DNA from: CAYRWR01 sp964537555
GTDB taxonomy: Bacteria > Spirochaetota > Brevinematia > Brevinematales > CAYRWR01
Direction of reading: 5' to 3'
DNA: 16,888 bases
Assembly: GCA_964537555.1 (NCBI GenBank)
Contig: CAZIAD010000064.1
Location: forward strand, 1-16,888
The notes beneath the pieces were generated by a model that saw only the letters and a list, made by a program, of their open reading frames with translations, did no database searches and was not told the DNA's origin. The translations under genes were made by a program, and so were the position numbers. Shown one piece after another: positions 1-7,318 of the stretch (its first letter is position 1; every line of letters begins with the position of its first letter).

Positions 1-2703
1 ATTTTTTTTATACTAAATACTTCTCTCCACGCCGGAGTGTTTGCCCCCTTCTCAAAAGTCTACCGTGCCGAGACCACCCACTTTTCCCTGATCTATACCG
101 ACTCTACCCGGGATGAAGCCCTGCGCCTCTCTGCTTTTGCGGATGACATGTACCGTGAGATCGACGGGTTGTTACAGAGGCGTACTCAGGATAAGATCAC
201 AGTAGTCCTCACCGACGACTATGAAGGGGCCAATGGCTATTCCCAGGCTGTTCCCTTTAATCATATCGTACTTTATGTACATCCAGCGGATAATGATTCC
301 GTGATCGCCCATAATGCTGATTATTTAAAAGCCTTGTTTTACCACGAATTGACCCATGCCATATCTCTGTCCATACGGGGCCCTTTCATGGAGGCCTTAT
401 ACAGGATCTTCGGCGACTGGATCACCCCCCAGCATTATATGATGCCCTGGTTTATGATAGAGGGTGTGACGGTCAGTTTTGAGAGTCTGAAGGGATACGG
501 ACGGGTCAATGACCCCTATATTGGGGATGATATCCGGGAGGATAGTGCCGAGGGAAGAATGAAAGGGATATCCCAGGCCAGTGGTGCATATGACCTGTAC
601 CCTGGAGGAAGTATTTACTATCACTACGGCGGCTACTTCAGCCACTACCTCCAGGAAAAATACGGCATGGATAAATACCGGGAGCTATGGCAGCGCACCG
701 GGGGAGGCAATCCTCTACTCTGGCTGCCCGGAAACTTCCGCCGCACCTACGCTATCAGCCTGAGAAAGGCCTGGAGAGAGTTCGAGGACTCCATGCGCAT
801 ACCCTTCGCTCTGAGCACCAATACCAACAACCTGCTCCGGGGATACGCAAACATCTATAGCATGGATACAGACGGCAGGATGATCTATTACCAGGATGAC
901 TTTGACTATAATATCTATGCCTACGACACAGAGACAGATCAGCGTACCCTCATCCTGCATACTGACTGGGAGGTGGGCCGTATCTCCCTGTCCGATGACG
1001 GGCAGAGGCTCCTCATCAGCCGGGCCTCCCTGGAAAGAGGCAATCCCCGTATCTTTGCCCAGGTCTATGATCTGAAGGCTAAAAAGATGCTGCCCCGGAA
1101 ATACCGGGGTATCCGCGAGGCTGCATTTTACCAGGATGGTATTATCGCTATCCAGCCCCGGGGTTATTTCACCGACCTGGTCACTATCACCGAGACGGGT
1201 ACTACTATTTTACTGAAAGGAAATCATGAGCTGTACTACGGTAATCCCTGGCCCTGGAAAAATGGCCAGGTATTATTGAGCCTCAAGGATCACGGCGTAA
1301 AAAAGATCGCAGTATTTGATCCCGGAACCGGGAGCCTCACTGCCTATGATGACAGCCGGACACCCTATCTTCGCGACCTCCAGGTAAGTGATGACAGGAT
1401 CACCTTCAGCCTGCATGATGGGCAGGGCCTGTACCGCTGGGCCATGATATCCAATCAGACCCTGTACAGCTATACCAATCAGGTCCTGGGAGGGGTGCAC
1501 CAGCCCCTGCCTACAGCCAATGGCCTCTATTATGCCGGACGGTTTTCCGGGGGAGAAAAACTCATGCGCTGGCCTGGAGCATGGTCCGCACCCCTGGTGT
1601 CCGGGATCAGCCTCACACCAGTAGTGCTGTCAGACACTAATATTCCAGCATCTGCTTTTCCTCAGGAAAACAAATACCGGGCCCTGCCCTATATCCGCCC
1701 TCATGTCTGGGCTCCTCTTATCAATCTGGACAGTATCACCCATCATATACAGGAAATAGGCGTGACATCCTACCTCAGTGACCCTATGCGCAATAATGTG
1801 ATCATGCCTTCTGTAAGCTACAATCTGGGAGTCCCCTTTGTAAACCTGAATATCTCCTGGGATAATAGCGCCTGGGCCATTCCCTGGGGTATCCGGCTTC
1901 AGGATACTATGCTGACCAATGCTTTTACCACCAATTCCTACCGACTCACTTTACTAAGCGCCGGACTGGGCTACACCTGGTATCTGCTCCCGGTCAATCG
2001 CTTTATCCACCTGGGTGCAGATATGTCCGCTATCCGGGTATCTGAAGACCCTACCAACCGCAACCCCTATAGCTGGAGCCCTGTATACAGCAGCACTATT
2101 CTGGGTCTGTGGTTCCGTTATTCCAGTATGATCAATATGTATCCCCGTTTCAAAGCCCGGGGCATACAGTTCAGCCTGTACTATGACTATCATGTACAGG
2201 GGGGATTATCCAAATGGGAAGCGGACTTCTACGGAACTCCTGCCTGTCTGCCGGTTTTCCTCCAGCTCCATGCCAGCTACACCCCGGGCAGTGTCCAGTC
2301 TATGAGCGGATATCATCAGCTGTTTAACTCCACCTATGCCCCCACCCTGCAGGAATACGCTACTGCTTTGGATAGTAGTGAGCTCTATTTATACGGAAGT
2401 ATTTCTTTACCATTATTTAACATAGAAATACAGCGCGGTACCGGAGCCATCCCTCTCTATGTCAATCGTATGTACCTGTTTAGCGGTTACCGGGCTGCCA
2501 CTATGCTGACCACTTATTATCACAGTGCCTATGCCCGGCTAACCCTGGATATGACCTGGGGCAATGTCTTCGACTTTAAGGCTGTCGCGGAATATGTCTA
2601 TGCCATAAATAACCAGGAGCATAAATTTTACTACGGTTTCTCCACCGACCTCAGCTTCCTGGGCCTGGCTCAACCGAAGAAGAAATTCAGGCCGGTGTAT
2701 TGA
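1..2703 (+). CDS. Secreted peptidase MA-like metallopeptidase with propeller- and barrel-like regions (5' end outside window)
   Basis: The frame is open to the first base, so the gene starts before the window. The first codons read IFFILNTSLHA followed by GVFAPFS, which looks like the end of a signal peptide with an Ala cleavage site. The GTG at 37 is therefore probably not the start. A gluzincin site is visible: HELTH at nt 343-357 and a downstream glutamate in FMIEG (Glu codon 460-462), the usual HExxH plus E arrangement of peptidase MA-like zinc proteases. Next, about nt 820-1700, comes a stretch of short D-G/Y-rich repeats resembling a TolB-like beta propeller (for example SMDTDGRMIYY). 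The last ~320 codons alternate aromatic and polar residues in strand-like blocks, suggesting an outer-membrane beta barrel. That last point is inference. It converges with the dehydrogenase gene 12 bp away. Substrate unknown. Confidence 0.8.
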   Translation: MFFILNTSLHAGVFAPFSKVYRAETTHFSLIYTDSTRDEALRLSAFADDMYREIDGLLQRRTQDKITVVLTDDYEGANGYSQAVPFNHIVLYVHPADNDSVIAHNADYLKALFYHELTHAISLSIRGPFMEALYRIFGDWITPQHYMMPWFMIEGVTVSFESLKGYGRVNDPYIGDDIREDSAEGRMKGISQASGAYDLYPGGSIYYHYGGYFSHYLQEKYGMDKYRELWQRTGGGNPLLWLPGNFRRTYAISLRKAWREFEDSMRIPFALSTNTNNLLRGYANIYSMDTDGRMIYYQDDFDYNIYAYDTETDQRTLILHTDWEVGRISLSDDGQRLLISRASLERGNPRIFAQVYDLKAKKMLPRKYRGIREAAFYQDGIIAIQPRGYFTDLVTITETGTTILLKGNHELYYGNPWPWKNGQVLLSLKDHGVKKIAVFDPGTGSLTAYDDSRTPYLRDLQVSDDRITFSLHDGQGLYRWAMISNQTLYSYTNQVLGGVHQPLPTANGLYYAGRFSGGEKLMRWPGAWSAPLVSGISLTPVVLSDTNIPASAFPQENKYRALPYIRPHVWAPLINLDSITHHIQEIGVTSYLSDPMRNNVIMPSVSYNLGVPFVNLNISWDNSAWAIPWGIRLQDTMLTNAFTTNSYRLTLLSAGLGYTWYLLPVNRFIHLGADMSAIRVSEDPTNRNPYSWSPVYSSTILGLWFRYSSMINMYPRFKARGIQFSLYYDYHVQGGLSKWEADFYGTPACLPVFLQLHASYTPGSVQSMSGYHQLFNSTYAPTLQEYATALDSSELYLYGSISLPLFNIEIQRGTGAIPLYVNRMYLFSGYRAATMLTTYYHSAYARLTLDMTWGNVFDFKAVAEYVYAINNQEHKFYYGFSTDLSFLGLAQPKKKFRPVY

Positions 2704-2715
2704 TCAGGCCTGAGC

Positions 2716-3516
2716 TTACTTGACCATGCTTCCCAGGGCTTTATTGATGATGCCCATGGCCAGTCCGGGGAATCGCTTGTAGAGAAAGTTCATAGCCCTG
2801 CAGTCCTTGCCGATAAATGAGCGGAATCTATTCTTTTCCATGGCCCGGATGATAAGCCGGGCAGCCTTTGCCGGTGAGAGTAAGAATTTACCGGCCTTTT
2901 CTAATGACAACCCGCTATTATTATCCACATGAGAATTCTTCATGATATCTGTGGCTATCCCTCCGGGTAATACCAGGCTGACATGGACATTGCTTTTTCG
3001 CAGTTCCGAATGCAGGCCTTCTGTCAGCAGCCTGACCGCCGCCTTGGACGCACCGTAAGCCACCTGTCCAGGTACCGGCAGAAATCCGCCCATGCTGGAG
3101 ACGTTGGTGATATGGCCTTCCGGCCTTTTTAACAGATGAGGCAGAAATGATTTGACCATATAGAGAGTACCGAAAAAATTCACATCCATGACCAGTTTGA
3201 TCCTGTCCAGATCCAGGTCATTGATATTGACAAAAGGCTGTATGATACCGGCATTATTGATAAGCGCATCCACATGCCCCCGTGTATTTATCACTTCTTC
3301 AGCTAGCTTGGCCACCGCCATCCGGTCTGTAATATCCCCTACATGAGTGCTTAAGCTTTTACTGTTTCCTGACGCTTCGCAGGTTTCTTTCAAGGCTTTT
3401 TGATTGATATCCACAGCAGCAACACCAGCCCCTTTTGCCAGTAACTGCAGTACCAGCTCCCGCCCTACACCTCCTCCGGCCCCGGTTACCACGATCACTT
3501 TTTGACTAGCCAGCAT
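2716..3516 (-). CDS. Short-chain dehydrogenase/reductase (classical SDR)
   Basis: A 266-residue protein of normal classical-SDR length. The Rossmann signature TGAGGGVG is at residues 11-18, an acidic residue in AAVD (36) follows the second strand and favours NAD(H), NNAG is at 87-90, a structural Asn at 113, the catalytic Ser at 140/141, and YGASK gives Tyr154 and Lys158. The PGG segment after the active site is also typical. The ATG at 3516 is preceded by a strong Shine-Dalgarno (GGAGGAG). A C-terminal extension after ~230 with basic residues (FLYKRFPG) resembles SDRs that act on lipid or hydrophobic substrates, but the substrate cannot be read from sequence. It is transcribed alone, away from the RNR operon and toward the metallopeptidase gene. 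Confidence 0.9.
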   Translation of the reverse strand: MLASQKVIVVTGAGGGVGRELVLQLLAKGAGVAAVDINQKALKETCEASGNSKSLSTHVGDITDRMAVAKLAEEVINTRGHVDALINNAGIIQPFVNINDLDLDRIKLVMDVNFFGTLYMVKSFLPHLLKRPEGHITNVSSMGGFLPVPGQVAYGASKAAVRLLTEGLHSELRKSNVHVSLVLPGGIATDIMKNSHVDNNSGLSLEKAGKFLLSPAKAARLIIRAMEKNRFRSFIGKDCRAMNFLYKRFPGLAMGIINKALGSMVK

Positions 3517-3547
3517 ACACTCCTCCTTCTGCTACCTGACTGTTTAT

Positions 3548-3575
3548 ACTATAACTCATATTCCACTCCTGTCTA
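3548..3575 (-). promoter_or_regulatory. Putative sigma70 promoter for the SDR gene
   Basis: On the minus strand TAGACA (3570-3575) and TATAGT (3548-3553) are separated by 16 bp, each matching consensus at five of six positions. Predicted transcription would begin near 3541, giving a leader of about 25 nt to the ATG at 3516. Assigned by eye only. Confidence 0.5.
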
Positions 3576-3691
3576 TGTTTATTTCATTTATGGTAATTGA
3601 CTTTGAGCGGGTAAAATAAACGGCATATTAAGTCTCCTTGTTTTTATGATTCGCTATACATTCCTCTGTATAAAATTTTCCCTCTCAACTC

Positions 3692-3720
3692 TTGCCTTTT
3701 TTATGCCTCTTCGTCATAAT
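3692..3720 (+). promoter_or_regulatory. Putative sigma70 promoter for the riboswitch-nrdD transcript
   Basis: TTGCCT (3692-3697) and CATAAT (3715-3720) are separated by 17 bp. The expected start near 3727 coincides with the 5' arm of the riboswitch P1 stem (ATCGAT, 3726-3731). That is just where an aptamer-bearing transcript would be expected to begin. The -35 is only a four-of-six match, so the call rests mainly on position. Confidence 0.45.
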
Positions 3721-3725
3721 AGGGT

Positions 3726-3897
3726 ATCGATTGATGGATGCTCAAAGGGAAACGGGTGAGACTCCCGCACTGCCCCCGCAGCCGTAAATGAGGAACGAAG
3801 GGAAGGACCCCTGTCCAGTGGGAAACTGCGAAGGATAGAACACGGCCTCCTGTAGGAAGCATGCACGCCTCACAAGTCGGAAGACCTATTCATCGAT
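3726..3897 (+). ncRNA. Cobalamin (adenosylcobalamin) riboswitch aptamer
   Basis: The conserved blocks of the B12 aptamer are present in order: AAAGGGAAACGGGTGAGACT starting at 3744, CCCGCA, GCCCCCGCAGCCGTAA (about 3772-3787), and the B12-box-like AAGTCGGAAGACC (3874-3886). A closing P1 stem can be drawn between ATCGAT at 3726-3731 and ATCGAT at 3892-3897. Known cobalamin riboswitches repress downstream genes when the cofactor is abundant. Here it sits 114 nt before the nrdD start codon and nothing else intervenes, so the class III RNR operon is the target. The aptamer assignment is strong. The off-switch direction is inferred from the family. Confidence 0.93.
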
Positions 3898-4006
3898 CTG
3901 ATTTTTTTCTTTCGGGGTGGAAAGAAAGATCGGGCTATTCTCTAATCCTGTACGGGATATTTACCGCGTGTCAGTTCAGATCTTTCATTTAAAAAAAGTG
4001 GAGGGG
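3895..4006 (+). promoter_or_regulatory. Candidate expression platform of the cobalamin riboswitch
   Basis: The segment TCAGATCTTTC (3976-3986) has two mutually exclusive upstream partners. GATCTGA at 3895-3901 is fully complementary to 3976-3982 and includes three bases of the P1 3' arm. GAAAGATC at 3924-3931 is fully complementary to 3979-3986. A local hairpin TTTCTTTC (3906-3913) / GAAAGAAA (3920-3927) competes with the second pairing. A U7 run (3902-3908) directly follows the aptamer. The nrdD Shine-Dalgarno (GGAGG, 4000-4004) is outside these stems. The complementarity is seen directly. Its role as the switch, and whether it works by termination or by translation control, is inference. 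Confidence 0.45.
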
Positions 4007-4011
4007 AATCC

Positions 4012-6138
4012 ATGGAGCAGCTCATATTAGAGATGCAGCGGTCGAAGCACGCACAGGGTAAAGTATCACACGTTAAGAAACGGGACGGCAGGGTAGTAGA
4101 GTTTAATATCTCACGCATCGCCCGTGCTGTACACAAGGCTTTTGAAGCCTGTCACGAGGGCTCCGAGGATCAGGCCTGGCAATGCGCCGGTTACGTCCTC
4201 AATCGCCTGGAAAATCCTACGGTAGACATAGAGCATATACAGGACATGGTGGAAGACACCCTGATGAACATGGGCTACCGGGCCTCGGCCAAAGCCTATA
4301 TCCTGTACCGGGCTAAACGTTCCGAAGCCCGTACTATGGAGAACGCCCTCCAGGAAAGCCTCAACATGATGGACGAGTACCTGCAGCTCCAGGACTGGCG
4401 GGTCAATGAAAACTCTAACATGAGCTATTCCCTGCAGGGGCTGAACTCCCACATCTCCTCTTCTCTCACAGCCAACTACTGGCTCACCCGTATCTATACC
4501 CCCGAGATCGGAGAAGCCCACCGCAAGGGGGAATTCCATATCCATGACCTGGGCCTCCTGTCTGCCTATTGTGTAGGCTGGGACCTGGAACAACTCCTCA
4601 TACGGGGATTCGGCGGGGTAAGCGGTAAGATCGCCTCAGCTCCACCCAAACACCTGGGCACTGCCCTGGGCCAGATCGTAAACTTTTTCTATACTATGCA
4701 GGGAGAAGCCGCCGGCGCCCAGGCTTTTGCCAATTTCGACACCCTGCTTGCACCCTTTATTGCCTATGATGGACTCTCCTATCTCCAGGTAAAACAACTC
4801 ATGCAGGAGTTTGTATACAATCTCAATGTGCCCACCCGGGTGGGATTCCAGACTCCCTTTACCAATCTGACCTTTGACCTGGTGGTGCCTAGCTATCTAC
4901 AGGATAAGGCGGTCATCATCGGAGGAGAGCTCCAGGACCGCAGCTATGGTGAGTTTACCAAAGAAGCTACCCTCATCAACCGGGCCTTTGCCGATATCAT
5001 GCTGGAAGGAGACGCCCACAAGCGCCCCTTCACCTTCCCCATTCCCACCTATAATATCACTAAAGACTTTGACTGGACCAATCCAGACTATGATGCCCTG
5101 TGGGAGATGACCGCAAAATACGGCACACCCTACTTCTCCAACTTTATCAACTCCGATATGAGTGAGGAAGACGCCCGCTCCATGTGCTGCCGCCTCCGCC
5201 TGGACAACCGGGAAGTGAAGCAGCAGATGAGCGACAATGCCCTGGCCGGACATACTGACAGCGGTGTCAAGAGAGGCGGCCTCTTCTCGGCCAATCCCAT
5301 GACCGGGTCTATTGGCGTAGTGACTATCAATCTGCCCCGCATCGCCTATCAGTCGGAAGATGAACATGACTTTATGCACCGGCTGTCCCTGGTCATGGAA
5401 AAAGCCCGCTCCTCCCTGGAGCTGAAACGCAAAGTAGTAGAGGAGCTCACCGAAAAAGGCCTCTATCCCTTTACCTCCGTATACCTGGAGGATATTAAAA
5501 AGCGGACCGGAAAATATTGGACCAACCACTTCTCCACCATCGGCATGCTGGGTATGAATGAAGCGGTCATGAACCTGCTCCATATCGATTATTCACAAGC
5601 CCCGGCTAAGGAGTTCGCGGAGAGAGTACTGGACTTTATGCTGGCCCGGCTGGAGATGTTTAAGCAGGAGACCGGTAATCTGTATAACCTGGAGGCCAGC
5701 CCGGCCGAAGGTGCCAGCTACCGCCTGGCTAAAAATGACCGCAAGACTTTCCCGGATATCCACTGTTCCGGCTCGGATGAAGTGCCCTTCTACACTAATT
5801 CCGTGCACCTGCCGGTGGATCACACCGATGATATCTTCGACCTCCTGGACCACCAGGACAGTCTCCAGTCCCGCTTTACGGGGGGCACTGTGATACACGT
5901 ATTCCTGGGGCAGAAGAATATCCCACCCCGCTCCATCAGCACCCTGGTCCGGACTATTGCCAGCCAGTACCGGCTGCCCTACTTTTCTATCACCCCGACC
6001 TTTTCCATCTGCCCGGTACATGGTTATATTGCTGGTGAGCATCACCACTGTCCCCTGCCCCACACTGAAGCCGAGCTGGAAAAACACGGTATATACAAAG
6101 AATTAACATTAAATAATCTGGAGTCCTCCCATGAATGA
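4012..6138 (+). CDS. nrdD: Class III (anaerobic) ribonucleoside-triphosphate reductase core, lacking the glycyl-radical tail
   Basis: Reduces ribonucleotides to deoxyribonucleotides under anoxia using a thiyl/glycyl radical. The 708 residues hold an ATP-cone (about 20-107, beginning VKKRDGRVVEFN), the NrdD landmark HIHDLG (176-181), QTPFTNLTFD (280-289), a cysteine pair in SMCCRL (392/393) likely to include the thiyl-radical Cys, SPAEGASYRLAK (563-574), and TPTFSICPVHGYIAGEH (661-677) leading into the zinc-binding tail. The start ATG follows GTGGAGGGG with 7-nt spacing. Oddity: where family members continue into CPxCG and the RVxGYYRPVQNW glycyl loop, this one reads CPLPH, adds about 24 charged residues and stops. 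The missing loop is in the next ORF, in the +1 frame, overlapping by 8 nt. A B12 riboswitch precedes the gene. Confidence 0.95.
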   Translation: MEQLILEMQRSKHAQGKVSHVKKRDGRVVEFNISRIARAVHKAFEACHEGSEDQAWQCAGYVLNRLENPTVDIEHIQDMVEDTLMNMGYRASAKAYILYRAKRSEARTMENALQESLNMMDEYLQLQDWRVNENSNMSYSLQGLNSHISSSLTANYWLTRIYTPEIGEAHRKGEFHIHDLGLLSAYCVGWDLEQLLIRGFGGVSGKIASAPPKHLGTALGQIVNFFYTMQGEAAGAQAFANFDTLLAPFIAYDGLSYLQVKQLMQEFVYNLNVPTRVGFQTPFTNLTFDLVVPSYLQDKAVIIGGELQDRSYGEFTKEATLINRAFADIMLEGDAHKRPFTFPIPTYNITKDFDWTNPDYDALWEMTAKYGTPYFSNFINSDMSEEDARSMCCRLRLDNREVKQQMSDNALAGHTDSGVKRGGLFSANPMTGSIGVVTINLPRIAYQSEDEHDFMHRLSLVMEKARSSLELKRKVVEELTEKGLYPFTSVYLEDIKKRTGKYWTNHFSTIGMLGMNEAVMNLLHIDYSQAPAKEFAERVLDFMLARLEMFKQETGNLYNLEASPAEGASYRLAKNDRKTFPDIHCSGSDEVPFYTNSVHLPVDHTDDIFDLLDHQDSLQSRFTGGTVIHVFLGQKNIPPRSISTLVRTIASQYRLPYFSITPTFSICPVHGYIAGEHHHCPLPHTEAELEKHGIYKELTLNNLESSHE
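6120..6123 (+). promoter_or_regulatory. Shine-Dalgarno of the separate glycyl-radical ORF
   Basis: GGAG lies inside the last codons of nrdD, 7 nt before the ATG at 6131. This is ideal spacing for independent or coupled initiation. It argues that the following ORF is translated from its own start and is not just debris from a frameshift. Confidence 0.6.
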
Positions 6139-6301
6139 AAAAGAGATCAAAAATTTCACCCGCCTGGTTATCCCTACAGAAGTCTATTCCCGGGTAGTGG
6201 GATATTACCGCCCTGTCCAGAACTGGAATGTGGGAAAAAAGAAAGAATTTTCCCTGCGTAAGTCTTATGATAACTGCCTGAAACAGCCTATGCATGTTTA
6301 A
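6131..6301 (+). CDS. nrdD: Free-standing NrdD glycyl-radical domain (56 aa)
   Basis: Reading from ATG 6131 to TAA 6299-6301 gives a 56-residue peptide. Residues 17-40 carry the NrdD C-terminal signature: EVYSRVVGYYRPVQNW and then NVGKKKEF, with Gly24 in RVVGYYR as the expected radical site. In ordinary NrdD this segment is the last part of the same polypeptide. Here it overlaps the nrdD stop (ATGAATGA, 8 nt) and its own 3' end overlaps the nrdG start by 8 nt, so all three cistrons are translationally coupled. The first 16 residues (MNEKEIKNFTRLVIPT) replace the usual second half of the zinc motif, and there are about 12 residues beyond the RKSY end. The best reading is a split enzyme whose small subunit is activated by NrdG. 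The alternative is a single +1 frameshift, real or from sequencing. Confidence 0.85.
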   Translation: MNEKEIKNFTRLVIPTEVYSRVVGYYRPVQNWNVGKKKEFSLRKSYDNCLKQPMHV

Positions 6302-6881
6302 AGGCATGGAACGCATCAGCCTGGTGGATTACCCCGGGCTGATCTGCACTACCCTGTTTACGGCCGGATGCAACTTCCACTGCCCCTGGTGCTATAATCA
6401 GGATCTGATACAGCCTGAGGTCTTTAAAAATCTACCGGATATCGACGCTGAAGATGTAAAAAATTATCTGATACGCCGGAGAGATAAGATCCAGGCTGTG
6501 ACAGTAACCGGAGGAGAACCCAGCCTATTGTGGGACGAGCTAGCACCATTTTTTCAATGGTGCCAGGAACAGGGCCTGAAGTGTAAGATAGATACCAACG
6601 GATACCGACCTGATATTGTTAAGCACATCATTGACAGCCAGCTGGTGGACTATATAGCTATGGATATTAAGAATATCTGGAGCAAGTATAGTAAAACGGT
6701 AGATGTACCCGAATTAAATATCTCCCGCATTCAGGACAGCATACATCTGATACAGGCCTCAGGCATAGATCATCAGTTTCGCTGTACCATGATTCCCAAG
6801 TGGGTGGTACCCCAGGAGATGGATGTTCTGGAACAGGAGCTGGGTGAACCCATAGTAAGACAGGATTATCTTTTTATTTGA
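6294..6881 (+). CDS. nrdG: Anaerobic RNR-activating radical-SAM enzyme
   Basis: Generates the glycyl radical on NrdD by reductive cleavage of S-adenosylmethionine. The 195-residue protein has the cluster-binding CNFHCPWC (C26, C30, C33), the preceding SLVDYPG typical of NrdG/PflA-type activases, TGGEP (72-76) for SAM binding, and DTNG (about 99-102). Length fits the short NrdG group. The ATG at 6294 overlaps the stop of the glycyl-radical ORF, and no strong Shine-Dalgarno is visible, so translation is probably coupled. Its stop overlaps, by 8 nt, the 3' end of the convergent thioesterase gene. Confidence 0.93.
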   Translation: MFKGMERISLVDYPGLICTTLFTAGCNFHCPWCYNQDLIQPEVFKNLPDIDAEDVKNYLIRRRDKIQAVTVTGGEPSLLWDELAPFFQWCQEQGLKCKIDTNGYRPDIVKHIIDSQLVDYIAMDIKNIWSKYSKTVDVPELNISRIQDSIHLIQASGIDHQFRCTMIPKWVVPQEMDVLEQELGEPIVRQDYLFI

Positions 6882-7317
6882 CTACCCTAAATTCGCCTAC
6901 AAAAACCGCCATGACCTGCCCCGGTTCTGAGAAGAGCTCTACCGTAACCGGGATAGTGCCTACCCCTTTCTTTTGAAGGCTGTTTTTCATCTTTACCACA
7001 TCCTTCACCAAAATATCCTGGGATCGGGCATAAAAGTCCCGGGTCAAACCCTCTGTAAAATCCAGCCGGGAATGGCTGAGGGCTACTTCCGCCTCAGGAT
7101 TAATATCCTGTATGAGGCTCTTCACTGCCAGCCAGGCACAGAGCGTGGCAATACTGGCGATACTGCCTCCATATACCGATCCCCGGTTATTTCTGTGGTC
7201 CCTGAAGGTACCCTTGACCAGGGAAAATCCGGGCTTGATCTCCACGATCTTAAACTGGGACTGCTGTATGATAGGAATCTCGTGATCCACAAATTCCTGC
7301 CAATGTTCTACATCCAT
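6874..7317 (-). CDS. YiiD C-terminal-like hotdog thioesterase, copy 2
   Basis: A 147-residue protein with the pattern HRNNRGSVYGGSI followed by a hydrophobic helix (ATLCAWLAV) and SRLDF. This matches the putative thioesterase (hotdog-fold) domain found at the C-terminus of YiiD. It is a clear paralogue of the gene upstream (7319-7777), with the same order of motifs throughout. Only one base separates them, so they are surely co-transcribed and probably coupled. Substrate unknown: acyl-CoA or acyl-ACP is the family expectation, not something seen here. It converges with nrdG. Confidence 0.75.
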   Translation of the reverse strand: MDVEHWQEFVDHEIPIIQQSQFKIVEIKPGFSLVKGTFRDHRNNRGSVYGGSIASIATLCAWLAVKSLIQDINPEAEVALSHSRLDFTEGLTRDFYARSQDILVKDVVKMKNSLQKKGVGTIPVTVELFSEPGQVMAVFVGEFRVVK

Positions 7318-7318
7318 T

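Noticed and set aside
37..39. GTG at 37 as the start of the metallopeptidase
   Set aside because: The frame is open upstream to base 1 and reads as the end of a signal peptide, so the start lies outside the window.
2704..2713. Palindrome TCAGGCCTGA between the convergent metallopeptidase and SDR genes as a terminator
   Set aside because: It has no loop and no following U-run, so it is not a credible intrinsic terminator.
4897..5583. Long minus-strand open frame opposite nrdD
   Set aside because: It lies wholly within nrdD, its translation resembles no protein family, and it is explained by the codon use of the real gene.
6120..6140. Programmed +1 frameshift making a fused NrdD
   Set aside because: No recognisable slippery sequence is seen at the junction, and the downstream ATG with its own SD explains expression more simply. 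Not fully excluded.
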